64,000 bases of DNA. It comes from Magnetospirillum sp. (GTDB lineage Bacteria; Pseudomonadota; Alphaproteobacteria; Rhodospirillales; Magnetospirillaceae). The stretch covers positions 250,501-314,500 of the forward strand of contig JANQAI010000001.1 in assembly GCA_024707145.1 (NCBI GenBank), read 5' to 3'. The notes beneath the pieces were generated by a model. The model had not been told where the DNA came from, made no database searches, and worked only from the letters and a program-made list of their open reading frames with translations. Positions within the stretch are counted from its first letter, which is position 1. Each line of letters begins with the position of its first letter. Below, in pieces: positions 36,647 to 45,663 of the stretch. A program made the translations under genes and the position numbers.

Positions 36647-36669
36647 GGGCTTACATCATGTCAGTTCGC
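36647..36669 (+). repeat. 23-bp direct repeat, right copy
   Basis: Starts GGGCTTACATCATG; pairs with 35685-35707. It lies nine bases after the OmpA-like gene's stop codon. Confidence 0.6.
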
Positions 36670-36763
36670 GCCAAACCGTTTCGGTTGGCGTCCGCCCCGC
36701 CCATCCTCTATGCTGCTGCTCCCCCGCGCGGGCGGGGAGTTCTGCCAGCATAGTTGAAGCCCG

Positions 36764-38417
36764 ATGAGCACCAGCAACCGCGTCTATCTGTACGACACCA
36801 CCCTGCGCGACGGGGCGCAGACCCAGGGGGTGGATTTTTCCGCCGCCGACAAGGTGCGCATTGCCCGCGCCCTCGACGCGCTGGGGCTGGACTACATCGA
36901 GGGCGGCTGGCCGGGCGCCAATCCCACCGACGATTCGTTCTTCGCCAATCCGCCCCGGCTGGAGCGCGCCAAGCTGGCCGCCTTCGGCATGACCCGCCGC
37001 GCCGGCCGCTCGGCCGCCAACGATCCCGGCCTCAACGCCCTGAAGGCCCACGATGCCGTCCAGGTGGTCACCATGGTGGGCAAGTCGTGGGACTTCCAGG
37101 TCACCGTGGCGCTGGGCATCGAGTTGGAGGAGAACCTGCGCATGATCGGCGATTCGGTCGCCCATGCCGGCAAGCTGGTGGGCGAGGTCATGCTGGACGC
37201 CGAGCATTTCTTCGACGGCTACAAGGCCAATCCGGGCTATGCCCTGGCGGCGCTGAAGGCGGCGCTGAGCAATGGCGCCCGCTGGATGGTGCTGTGCGAC
37301 ACCAACGGCGGATCGCTGCCCCACGAGGTGGAGCGCATCGTGGCCGAGGTGATCGCCGCCGGCATCCCCGGCGAGCGCCTGGGCGTGCACTGCCACAACG
37401 ACACCGATTCCGCCGTTGCCAACTCGCTGGCGGCGGTGAAGGCGGGCGTGCGCCAGGTCCAGGGCACCATCAACGGCCTGGGCGAGCGTTGCGGCAATGC
37501 CAACCTGATCTCCATCATCCCCAATCTGATGCTGAAGATGGGCTTCGAGACCGGCATCACGGAAGAGGGGCTGAAAAGCCTGGTGTCGGTCAGCCGCACC
37601 CTGGACGAGGTGCTGGACCGCAAGCCCAACCGCAGCCAGCCCTATGTGGGCGCCTCGGCCTTCGCCCATAAGGGCGGCCTGCACGTCTCGGCGGTGGCCA
37701 AGGACCCCGCCTGCTACGAGCACGTGGATCCGGCCCGGGTGGGCAACGTCCGCCAGATCGTGGTGTCGGACCAGGCCGGGCGTTCCAATATCGTCGCCCG
37801 CATGGCCGATCTCGGCATCGACATCGAGACGGTCAAGCGCGACGCCCTGGTCCGCGTGGTCGAATCCATGCAGGTGGATTTCGACCCGCGCGAGGTCGCC
37901 GACCTTGTGGATCTGATCAAGCGGCTGGAGCACGAGGGCTACGCCTACGACACCGCCGCCGCCAGTTTCGAGCCTGCTGGTGCGCCGCGCCCTGGGCCAG
38001 GTGCCCGACTACTTCACCCTGGAGCGCTACCGCGTCATCGATGAGCGCCGGCGCAACGCCAAGGGCGATTGGGTCACCCTGTCCGAAGCCACGGTGAAGG
38101 TCGAGGTGGGGGGCCGCGAATACATGCAGGTGGGCGAGGGCAACGGTCCGGTCCACGCCTTCGACGTGGCGCTGCGTGCCGTGCTGGCCGGCGCCTATCC
38201 CGAGTTGGTGGGGCTGGAGTTGGCCGATTACCGCGTGCGTATCGTCGAAAGTACCGCCGGCACCGGGGCCAAGACCCGCGTCACCATCGAAAGCACCGAC
38301 GGCCAGGGGCACCGCTGGACCACCGTGGGCGTCCATACCAACGTCCTGGAGGCGTCGCTGGAAGCGCTACAGGATTCTATCGCTTACATGCTGTTTCGCG
38401 TCCGCAATCTTTCCTAG
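36764..38417 (+). CDS. cimA: (R)-citramalate synthase (frameshifted)
   Basis: A member of the isopropylmalate synthase family that condenses pyruvate and acetyl-CoA to citramalate, the first step of the pyruvate route to isoleucine. The N-terminus has YDTTLRDGAQTQG (residues 10-22), the metal motif is VHCHNDTDSAVAN, and a regulatory LeuA dimer-type domain lies at the C-terminus. The frame breaks at about 37974, where GAGCCTGCTGG should read GAGCTGCTGG; removing one C joins ASFE to LLVRRALGQVPDYF and gives 550 aa, the family length. The CimA subtype is favoured over LeuA by the first motif and the TrpGly-rich EGGWPGANPTD segment. Confidence 0.9.
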
Positions 38418-38464
38418 GTGGGCTGGTCCATGTACTCTCTTGAAAATCGTTTTCGGGAGGGCGC

Positions 38465-39262
38465 ATGGACAAGCTGGAAGGATACGAGCCGGCAGCCCTG
38501 GCTGCCGCCGGCCTGATCATCGATGCGCCGGACCTGCCCTATCCGGCCATGCCGGCGCCACCCTACCGGCCGGCGCAGGGCGAGCGCTGGCGCCTGGAGC
38601 GGGCGATGATCGTGGCGGCGCCCGGCTACTTCTCGGGACCGCATCCCCTGGGCTGGGACAACCACCTGCTGGTGCGCGACGGCGTCACCTGGATGAGCCT
38701 GGTCCCCATGGAGGTGGAAAGCCAGATGCCCCATCTGGCCGCCGCCCGCGGCACCGTGGTGGTGTGCGGCTTGGGCATGGGGCTGATGGCCTATGCGGTG
38801 TCGGCGCGCCGGGCGGTGGAGCGGCTGGTGGTGGTGGAGCGCGACCCCGAGGTGATCGCCATGTTCCACCAGTTCGCCGCCTTCGACAGCTGGCCGCAGC
38901 GGGCCAAGGTGGAGTTGGTGCAGGCCGATGCCTGCGAGTTCCGGCTGGATGGGGTGGATTTCCTCTATGCCGACATCTGGCCCTATTACCGCATGGATTG
39001 CATGCTGGCCGACATGGCGCGCATGTACGCCAACATCCCGGCGGCGCGCTGCGGCTATTGGGGGCAGGAACTGGACATGGTGGACTGGGCGCAAGGCCGG
39101 GGCGTGATGCCGGCGGACTTCACCGCCGAGCACGTACAGGCCTTCGCCCAGGCGCACGGCCTGCCGCTCATCGGCCTGGAGTACCCGCCCTATCCGGGGC
39201 TCTGCCGCAAGGCGGCGGCCAACCCGGCGATCCGCAGGGATCGGGTGCCGATGGTGGCTTAG
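38465..39262 (+). CDS. Spermidine-synthase-fold SAM-binding protein
   Basis: A 265-aa protein with a class I SAM-binding core. The glycine loop VVVCGLGMGLMAYAVSAR is near residue 100, followed by LVVVERDPEVIAMF with the ribose-binding acidic residue, and VDFLYADIWPYYR as motif IV. The order resembles spermine/spermidine synthase-like proteins, but the N-terminal tetramerisation hairpin and the polyamine-site residues are not obvious. Function unknown. It starts 47 bases after cimA on the same strand. Confidence 0.7.
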   Translation: MDKLEGYEPAALAAAGLIIDAPDLPYPAMPAPPYRPAQGERWRLERAMIVAAPGYFSGPHPLGWDNHLLVRDGVTWMSLVPMEVESQMPHLAAARGTVVVCGLGMGLMAYAVSARRAVERLVVVERDPEVIAMFHQFAAFDSWPQRAKVELVQADACEFRLDGVDFLYADIWPYYRMDCMLADMARMYANIPAARCGYWGQELDMVDWAQGRGVMPADFTAEHVQAFAQAHGLPLIGLEYPPYPGLCRKAAANPAIRRDRVPMVA

Positions 39263-39289
39263 AGTTTTAGGGAAGCGCTCTCCCTTGTC

Positions 39290-39325
39290 GTCATGCCCGC
39301 GCTTGACCCACGGACGTCCGGTTTA
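39290..39325. repeat. Partial family B repeat (copy 4)
   Basis: Begins GTCATGCCCGCGCTTGACCC and breaks off after one arm. It lies after the SAM-binding protein gene. Confidence 0.5.
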
Positions 39326-39398
39326 ATTCGGGAGCGGAGCAAACCTGGATGGATTCCGGCGATATCGGTTTCATGGGACACGGATGAACGCCGATAAA

Positions 39399-39443
39399 CA
39401 CGGATGAACACAGATATGTTTTCGTTATCTGTGTTCATCCGTG
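39399..39443. repeat. 17-bp perfect inverted repeat, family D
   Basis: CACGGATGAACACAGAT (39399-39415) pairs perfectly with ATCTGTGTTCATCCGTG (39427-39443) around an 11-base loop. A partial third arm (CACGGATGAACGCC) precedes it and GTGTTTATCTGTGTTTCTTG follows. This AT-rich element differs from the other intergenic repeats. It is too symmetrical for a typical terminator and lacks a U-tract. Confidence 0.75.
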
Positions 39444-39544
39444 TGCGCCGTAGGCGCCTGTGTTTATCTGTGTTTCTTGAACGGCTGATGGCCGTGAGGC
39501 CAAGGGCAGCTGGGCATTCCAGGTGCGTTGCGCAATCCTTAACC

Positions 39545-39603
39545 GGATGCCCGTGCGCTTGACCCGGCCATCCGTGGACCCTCGGGTCAAGCCCGAGGGT
39601 GAC
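39545..39603. repeat. Family B repeat (copy 5)
   Basis: GATGCCCGTGCGCTTGACCC, GGCCATCCGTGGACC, then CCTCGGGTCAAGCCCGAGG and GTGACG. It lies just before the 3' end of the kor operon. Confidence 0.65.
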
Positions 39604-39636
39604 GTTGAGAACATTTCAGCCCGAAGCGGACAAACC

Positions 39637-40140
39637 CTAATCGGCATCCCAGTTGGGGCCGTCCTGGTCTTCCCACCAGCCGGGATGGGGTTCGGGACAG
39701 GCGTCGCGGCCGGCACGCAGGTGTTCCACCTGGGCCTGGCCGCGTTTGGCCAGATCCTGCGCCATGTCGCGCACGTCCCCGGCGGCGGTGGCGGCCAGTT
39801 GGGCGAAGAAGGCCTGGGCCCTTTCGGCCGCCCGCAGGGCGAGGTCGTGGGCATGCCAGGGCAGCATGAGGTAGTGAACGGAATCCGGGTCGGCGATCTC
39901 GGGCAGGCGCTCGAACCAGTCCAGGCTGCCGGGCGGAACCGGCGTCCCGGCGGGAAGGGCGGCCGCCTGTGCGTTCTGGTCCGCCGCCAGGGCGCGGAAC
40001 GCCCCGGCGGTGTCCAGGTTGCACGCCATCTCGAAGGCTTCCGCCATTTCGCCATAGCGCTCCGCCGACCGCTCGGCCACCGCGCGGGCGATGGCGAGAA
40101 GGTCGGCGGAGGTCGCGATCTGGGTGACCGAGGCGGCCAT
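39637..40140 (-). CDS. Ferritin/rubrerythrin-like protein in the kor operon
   Basis: A 167-aa all-helical protein. Its two halves (AERSAERYGEMAEAFEMAC and LALRAAERAQAFFAQLAAT) look like the helix pairs of a ferritin-like four-helix bundle, and AKRGQAQVEHL resembles the ExxH helix. Several positions expected to bind iron are replaced (for example ADQNAQ instead of an ExxH), so a working di-iron site is uncertain. Its ATG overlaps the korB stop (TGATG), so the two are translationally coupled. A protective or redox role beside an oxygen-sensitive ferredoxin enzyme is inference. Confidence 0.65.
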   Translation of the reverse strand: MAASVTQIATSADLLAIARAVAERSAERYGEMAEAFEMACNLDTAGAFRALAADQNAQAAALPAGTPVPPGSLDWFERLPEIADPDSVHYLMLPWHAHDLALRAAERAQAFFAQLAATAAGDVRDMAQDLAKRGQAQVEHLRAGRDACPEPHPGWWEDQDGPNWDAD

Positions 40141-40979
40141 CAGAGGACGAACTGGGCGTCCAGTTCGGCGACGGTCTTGCCGCTGCCGGTGACCGGCTTG
40201 TACGGCCGGCGGTCGCCCTTGTAGAGCACGCCGATGTTGTAGCCGTCGTCCACCATCAGCCGCTTGGCCGCTTCCGAGGCGTCCGAGGTGGCCTCGGCCG
40301 GGGCCGGGCGCACCACATTCTTCCACTCGCGCTGTTCCTCGCGGAAGGTGACGCAGGGGCTCATCACCGCCACGAACGAGAAGCCGGGATGGCGGATGGC
40401 TTCGGCGATGATGGCGGCGGTGCCGTTGGGGTCGCCGGCGAAGCCACGGGCGACGAAATTGGCACCGGCAGCCAAGGCGATGGCCAGCGGGTTGAACGGG
40501 GTCAGGCCGGTGCCGCCGGGCGGCGCCATGGCGGAGGCGTCCCAATCGGCTTCGGTGGTGGGCGAAGGCTGGCCCTTGGTCATGCCGTAGACGCGGTTGT
40601 CCATGACCACGTAGGTCATGTCCACGTTGCGGCGGCACGAATGCAGGAAGTGGTTGCCGCCGATGGAGAAGCCGTCGCCGTCGCCGCCGGCCACCAGCAC
40701 GGTCAGGTCGGGACGGGCCAGCTTCAGGCCGGTGGCCACCACCAGCGAACGGCCGTGGATGGTATGGAAGCCGTAGCAGTTGGTATAGGCGGGGATGCGC
40801 GACGAGCAGCCGATGCCCGACACCACGGCGGTGTTGTGCGGCTCCAGGTTCAGGTCGGCGAAGGCCTTGGTGATGGAGGACAGCACGGCATAGTCGCCGC
40901 AGCCCGGGCACCACACCGGCTTGACCTCGGACTTGTAGTCCTTGGCGGTATAGGCGACAGCGCAGTTTTCGGTGGTCAT
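40140..40979 (-). CDS. korB: 2-oxoacid:ferredoxin oxidoreductase, beta subunit
   Basis: A 279-aa TPP-binding subunit. CPGCGDYAVLSSI (about residues 24-36), SGIGCSSRIPAY, and the metal/TPP motif AGGDGDGFSIGGNHF are diagnostic of KorB-like beta subunits. With KorA it reversibly converts 2-oxoglutarate, CoA and oxidised ferredoxin to succinyl-CoA, CO2 and reduced ferredoxin. Its ATG overlaps the korA stop by four bases (ATGA). A 2-oxoglutarate preference is inferred from overall similarity; pyruvate-type enzymes usually have four domains in one chain. Confidence 0.92.
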   Translation of the reverse strand: MTTENCAVAYTAKDYKSEVKPVWCPGCGDYAVLSSITKAFADLNLEPHNTAVVSGIGCSSRIPAYTNCYGFHTIHGRSLVVATGLKLARPDLTVLVAGGDGDGFSIGGNHFLHSCRRNVDMTYVVMDNRVYGMTKGQPSPTTEADWDASAMAPPGGTGLTPFNPLAIALAAGANFVARGFAGDPNGTAAIIAEAIRHPGFSFVAVMSPCVTFREEQREWKNVVRPAPAEATSDASEAAKRLMVDDGYNIGVLYKGDRRPYKPVTGSGKTVAELDAQFVL

Positions 40980-42766
40980 GGCTTACTTCCCCCCATGGCA
41001 AGAAGGCGCGAATGGATTTCGTGCGGGCGGAAGGGCAGCGGGCCGGCACGATTGAGCAGCTGGGTTGCCGGCAGGTCGTATTCGGCCCGCAGGTATTTGT
41101 GGAACTGGCCCGTCTGGGACATTTCCACCACCAGTACCTTCTTGACCCCGGCCAGGGCCTTGCCCATGGCTTCGGGGCGGGAGGGGGCAAGCAGACGCAA
41201 CGAGATCAGCTTGGCTTTGACACCGTCGGCGCGGGCGCGCTGGACGGCTTCGCGGGCGGCGCCGGTGCTGGAGCCCCAGGTGATGACGGCGATGTCGCCA
41301 TCGCCTTCGACGGTGGCCCAATGGTCGCCGTATTCATGCCCGGTGAGCTTGCGCAGGCGCTTGTCGGTCTGGGCGAAGTGATCGCCCGCCTGCGACGACG
41401 GCAGGCCGGTCTCGGTGTGCTCCAGGCCGTCGGCGGTGTACTGGCAGCCCGGCGTGCCCGGCAGCGGCATGGGCGACACGCCGGTGTTGGTCAGGGCATA
41501 GCGCTTGAACACCTCGCCCTCGGCCGGCGCTTGCGCGATCACGCGCTTGCCGACGAAGGCCACGTCGGCCGGGGCGGGGATGATGCCGCGGCTCTGGCCC
41601 AGGGACTGCTCGGACAGCACGATGCAGGGCGATTGCAGGGTTTCGGCCAGATGCACCGCCCACTGGGTGGTGAACAGACAGTCGCCGATGGAATTGGGCG
41701 CCACCACCAGGTGGGGCGCGTCGCCATGCATGCCGTAGAGCGCGATATTCAGGTCCGATTGCTCGGACTTGGTGGGAATGCCGGTGGACGGGCCGCCGCG
41801 CTGGACGTCCACCACCACCACCGGGGTTTCCGAGGCCAGCGACATGCCCAGCGCCTCGGTCATCAGCGCCAGGCCGGGACCGGCGGTGGCGGTGATGGAG
41901 GGCGCGCCGCCGTACGAGGCGCCCACGCACATGTTGATGGAGGCCAGCTCGTCCTCGGCCTGGACGAAGGTGCCGCCGATCTTCGGCAGGGCGCCGGTCA
42001 GCCATTCCAGGATTTCGGTGGCCGGGGTGATGGGGTAGGCGGCACAGAAGGTGACGCCGCCGCGCACGGCGCCCAGGCCGGCAGCCTCGTTGCCGGTGAT
42101 GGACCAGCGCTGGGGCTTGGCGCCGGCGACCGGCGGCAGGCGCTTGGTCTGGCCCATGGAGAGCGCCGCCTCGGCGCCCTTCTTGACCGCCGCCACCGAG
42201 GCCTCGTAGGCATCGGCTCGCTTCTTCTTCAGCGACTTGCCCAGCACCTCGGTGACCACCTCGACCGGCAGGCCGATCAGGTGGCTGATGGCGCCCAGCG
42301 CGATCATGTTGGGGCGGCCGCCGGGAATCTCCTTGGCCAGGTCCTTCATGGGCAGTTCGACGATGCGGGCGCCGGACTTGGCCAGCACTTCGGGTACCTC
42401 GCCCTGGGCGGGGTCGGTGATGATGACGCATTTGCCGTCGAGCGGCAGTTCCGCGGCGAAGCGATGGACGTTCTGCCAGTCGACGGCCAGCAGGATTTCG
42501 GTGGTGTCGTCCACCGACGTCACCGGTTCGGCGCTCAGGCGGACCAGGGCCGCCGCCTCGCCGCCGCGGATCTGCGGGCCGGCCGACCGGCCGAACAAGG
42601 CGTAGTAACCGGCATCGGCCGCGGCATCCAGCAGCATGTTGGCGGCGGTCATCACACCGGCGCCGCCGCTACCGCACATGGCAATGGAAACGGAACTCGA
42701 AGAAGCACCCGAACTCTTGGTCATGCTCACTACCCCCGAAGGCCCGCGTCGGACGGGCTCAGCCAT
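40976..42766 (-). CDS. korA: 2-oxoacid:ferredoxin oxidoreductase, fused gamma-alpha subunit
   Basis: A 596-aa chain. The N-terminal gamma domain (about 15-190) starts with IAMCGSGGAGVMTAANMLLDAA, and the alpha domain begins near YPITPATEILEWL at about residue 255. QAEDELASINMCVGASYGGA and GIPTKSEQSDL are conserved alpha-subunit motifs. This gamma-alpha fusion is the usual arrangement in two-subunit KorAB enzymes. The ATG at 42766 is preceded by GAGAGGT at six bases; a second ATG at 42724 is possible. It is first in the leftward operon korA-korB-ferritin-like, and the ferredoxin gene is divergent 282 bases away. Confidence 0.92.
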   Translation of the reverse strand: MAEPVRRGPSGVVSMTKSSGASSSSVSIAMCGSGGAGVMTAANMLLDAAADAGYYALFGRSAGPQIRGGEAAALVRLSAEPVTSVDDTTEILLAVDWQNVHRFAAELPLDGKCVIITDPAQGEVPEVLAKSGARIVELPMKDLAKEIPGGRPNMIALGAISHLIGLPVEVVTEVLGKSLKKKRADAYEASVAAVKKGAEAALSMGQTKRLPPVAGAKPQRWSITGNEAAGLGAVRGGVTFCAAYPITPATEILEWLTGALPKIGGTFVQAEDELASINMCVGASYGGAPSITATAGPGLALMTEALGMSLASETPVVVVDVQRGGPSTGIPTKSEQSDLNIALYGMHGDAPHLVVAPNSIGDCLFTTQWAVHLAETLQSPCIVLSEQSLGQSRGIIPAPADVAFVGKRVIAQAPAEGEVFKRYALTNTGVSPMPLPGTPGCQYTADGLEHTETGLPSSQAGDHFAQTDKRLRKLTGHEYGDHWATVEGDGDIAVITWGSSTGAAREAVQRARADGVKAKLISLRLLAPSRPEAMGKALAGVKKVLVVEMSQTGQFHKYLRAEYDLPATQLLNRAGPLPFRPHEIHSRLLAMGGSKP

Positions 42767-43048
42767 AGGTTGACCTCTCTATCGTCGGGTCGCCGTTGCG
42801 ATTTCCTCGTCTGTCGCCGGCCCGGACTCCGGTGGGGAGTACGGGCGCCCAACACCGGAGAGTGGGGATAATACCCGTGCATTCGGGCAGGTGCACGCGG
42901 GAAATGCATATCGCTCTGCTACCGGTTGCGGTGTGGCTTCAGGGAATGATGAATTGTCATTGTCAACCTGGGCCTCCGGGGGATATGACAGGCAGGCGAG
43001 GCTAACATCCGGTTGGCCCGACGGGGGATTTCAAGAGAGGTAAAGCCC

Positions 43049-43288
43049 ATGTCGCTCAAGATCACCGACGATTGCACCAGCTGCGACGCCTGCGTCTCCG
43101 TGTGCCCGAACACCGCCATTTCGGCTGGTGACGTGATCTACGTGATCGACGCCGACCGCTGCACCGAATGCGTCGGCGCCGAAGATTCGCCCCAGTGCCA
43201 GCTGGTCTGTCCGGCCGATGCCATTATCGCCGGGGTATCCGAATCCCACGATGCGCTGATGGCCAAGTACAAGGCCCTGCACGCCTGA
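43049..43288 (+). CDS. 2[4Fe-4S] ferredoxin
   Basis: A 79-aa ferredoxin. The first cluster motif is C9-x2-C12-x2-C15-x3-C19. The second is C38-x2-C41-x8-C50-x3-C54 with an eight-residue loop, the pattern of YfhL/FdxN or Allochromatium-type low-potential ferredoxins. The ATG follows AGAGAGG. It is divergent from korA and is the obvious electron partner for KorAB, perhaps also IorAB. A strong terminator follows it. Confidence 0.93.
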   Translation: MSLKITDDCTSCDACVSVCPNTAISAGDVIYVIDADRCTECVGAEDSPQCQLVCPADAIIAGVSESHDALMAKYKALHA

Positions 43289-43311
43289 TTGCGGCCGTTG
43301 CGGCCTGCCGA

Positions 43312-43341
43312 CCCCCGGCGCGGTCCCGCGCCGGGGGTTTT
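43312..43341 (+). terminator. Intrinsic terminator after the ferredoxin gene
   Basis: A twelve-base-pair stem, CCCCCGGCGCGG with CCGCGCCGGGGG, followed at once by TTTT. The convergent glycosyltransferase gene ends at its foot (stop at 43341-43343). Confidence 0.9.
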
Positions 43342-44910
43342 CATTTGCCCATATGGATGGCGGCGGGCCTTTCCCCGCGCACGGCACGCTGCCACGCCTG
43401 CCATAGCCCGGTTTCGAACCGGCGGGTGAAGGCGGCGGAATCGAACAGGGGGCTGCTGCGGGCGGCGCGGCAGCGCGCCTTCAGGGCGGCCAGCGCCAGC
43501 GGATCGCGGCCCAGCCGCACGGCCAAGCGCTGCAAATCCGCGGGATCGTCGGCGATGCATTCCCCCAGGCCGGCGGCGGCCAGCAGGCCCACCGACACCC
43601 GCGCGGCGAAGGTGGCGCCATGGCGGGCGGTCAGCAGCGGAACCCCCGCCCACAGGGCATCGCTGCCGGTGGTGTGGGCGTTGTAGGGAAAACAGTCCAG
43701 ATGCAGGTCGGCGGCGGCCAGCCGTTCCAGGTGCTGCACCCGGGGCAGGCGGGCGGCGAAACGCAGTCGCCCCGGGTCGATGCCGCGGGCCTGGGCCTGG
43801 GCACGCAGATTGGCGGCCTGCCGGCCGTCGTCCACCAGCAGCCACAGCAGGCCCTTGGGCACTTCGGCCAGGATGGCGCACCAGGTGTCGAACACCGCGG
43901 GCGTCAGCTTGCGCAGATGGTTGAACGAGCAATAGACCACGTCGCCGTCGGCGAAGTCCCCAGCGGGCCCGGTCGATGATGGTCGGTACCGGGCGGGCTG
44001 AATTGATCTGGTAGGTCGGGGGCAGGCGGATCACGCTTTCGCTGAACAGGCTGTCCCGGCCGAGGGGAGCTGTCGCCGGGTCGGCGACGATATAATCCAC
44101 GAAGGGCGCTCCCAGGGTGCCGGGAAAGCCCAGGTAGTGGATCTGCACCGGGGCGGGCCGGTGCCACAGGATGCCCAGGCGGCTGCCCTTGGTGTGCCCG
44201 CCCAGTTCCACCAGGATGTCCACGCCGTCGTCGCGGATGCGCCGGGCGGCATCGCGGTCGCCCAGGGACTCGATCCAGGTGCAGCCGTCCGCCAGGGCGC
44301 GGATGGCGCGGCCTTCCCCACCGCCGTCCTCGGGTCCCGCTCCGTACAGCCGCACCTCGAAGCGTGAGCGGTCGTGGTGGCGGAACAGGTCCGACAGCAG
44401 ATGCGTGGTGGGATGGTCGCGATAGTCGGCCGACAGATAGCCCACCCGCAGCCGCGCCTTGGGCTCGGCCCGGGGGGCCGGGGGCGGCGGCGCGGGCCAG
44501 CGGCGGGCGCAGGCCGCCTCGGCATTGCGGCGCAGGTCCTTGGGGGGCAAGGGGATGGTGAGCAGATGGTAGGGATTGGCGAAGCCGGTCGCCAGGCGCT
44601 CGCTCAGCCGGGCCGGGATGTGGGCGATGGCGTCCCATTCCACCGCCGAAGCACCTTCGAACCAGGCCTTGCCCAGCGCCATGGCGTCGGCGTCAGGGGT
44701 GGCGGCGGCGGCCAGGAACCACGGCAAGGCTTCGTCGGGGCGGCCGTCCTCGGACAGCAGGGTGGCCAGCAAGTAGAGCGGGCGGCAGCTTTGCTGCGCG
44801 GCCTGGGCTGCCTGCCGGGCGAGATGCAGCGCGCCGCCGCGGTCGCCGGCGCGGCGCCGGGCAATGGCGGCATTTAACAGGGCGTCGGGATCGGTGCTCA
44901 CGCCGGCCAT
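43341..44910 (-). CDS. TPR / O-GlcNAc-transferase-like (SPINDLY family) protein, frameshifted
   Basis: After correction 522 aa. The N-terminus (about 1-120) is TPR-like. The rest is the glycosyltransferase-41 type domain: RLRVGYLSADYRDHPTTHLL, VDILVELGGHTKGSRLGIL, APVQIHYLGFPGTLGAPFVDY, then FNHLRKLTP and HLDCFPYNAHTTGSDALWAGVP, the nucleotide-sugar site. The frame breaks in a four-base C run (43958-43961, plus strand), and removing one base joins RARW to DFADGDVVYCSFNH. Bacterial members often glycosylate proteins or envelope sugars, and the target is unknown. The start at 44910 is not backed by a clear ribosome binding site. Confidence 0.85.
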
Positions 44911-45064
44911 GATAGCCGGGCGGCCGCTTTCGCCAACGGTTTTCCCGCCGGCTGCCCCAGGCATGGCGGGGAGGAAGCTCGGCCCCCCGAAACTTCCTCC
45001 CCGTTCCCGCCTCACGGGGGTGTCCTGCAATGAGGTGGAGGCGGGAACCCGTTGGCCGCTGCCG

Positions 45065-45469
45065 TCAGGCGGCGCGGCGGCTGTGGCGATGGGCGGCGAA
45101 GGCGTCGCCGTCGGTGCCGCGCAGGTGCGACACTAGGAAACAGACCAGATTGAGCAGCAGCAGGCCGGCCATATCACCGCCGCCGGCATGGGACTGGCCG
45201 ATGACGTCCAGCACGGTCAGCAGACGGCAATGCTCGCGCTCGTGTTCGGCGCGCGTCTCGGCGCCGGCACCTTGCAGCAGCTTGTCCTCGGCCGTGAACT
45301 GCTCGTCGAAATGCGTCCGCAGCAGCGGCAGCATGCGATCGACCACCGTGGCGCTCGCCGCCGGGGTCTCGGCCTGGTTCAACTGGTTGATCGCTTCGAT
45401 TACCAAGGCATGCCCGGCATCGATAGTGTCGATGCCCACGGCGAAGTGGTCATTCCAGGCGATGAGCAT
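45065..45469 (-). CDS. Bacteriohemerythrin with a substituted iron ligand
   Basis: A 134-aa single-domain hemerythrin. The start MLIAWNDHFAVGIDTIDAGH has the usual W, GI and D-x-x-H pattern. Recognisable ligands are H20, E61, H76, H80, H115 and D120. Where the family has HFxxEE the alignment reads QFTAED, so the second histidine ligand is Q57; H53 one helical turn earlier might replace it. The loop between helices two and three lacks the usual YP. The ATG follows AAAGGA. It may bind O2 or NO, but the altered site makes this uncertain. Confidence 0.88.
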   Translation of the reverse strand: MLIAWNDHFAVGIDTIDAGHALVIEAINQLNQAETPAASATVVDRMLPLLRTHFDEQFTAEDKLLQGAGAETRAEHEREHCRLLTVLDVIGQSHAGGGDMAGLLLLNLVCFLVSHLRGTDGDAFAAHRHSRRAA

Positions 45470-45640
45470 GGCATAGGTCCTTTACAAGGGAACTCCCCTG
45501 GTGGAGGGGGACCATGCTCTTGACGTTCTTGTCTGACAATCAGGTGCAAACCTGAGAATGAGTACTTTTATGTGCACAGAACAATATTTTTAAACTACGC
45601 CAATGTGTTGACCTTAGTACCTTGGATATAAACCGTGAAA

Positions 45641-45660
45641 AAGGGGCCTTTCGGCCCCTT
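45641..45660 (-). terminator. Intrinsic terminator after hss
   Basis: AAGGGGCC and GGCCCCTT form an eight-base-pair stem with a TTTC loop, followed on the minus strand by TTTTTCACGG. It lies just beyond the hss stop codon. Confidence 0.85.
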
Positions 45661-45663
45661 CCG

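Noticed and set aside
35685..36669. Integron attC-like cassette boundaries
   Set aside because: The 23-bp repeats lack the GTTRRRY core and the paired R/L arms of attC sites, and no integrase is present.
39637..40140. Annotation as a TorD/DmsD-type chaperone
   Set aside because: An all-helical acidic protein could suggest it, but the two-helix-pair repeat and operon context fit a ferritin-like fold better; no molybdoenzyme is nearby.
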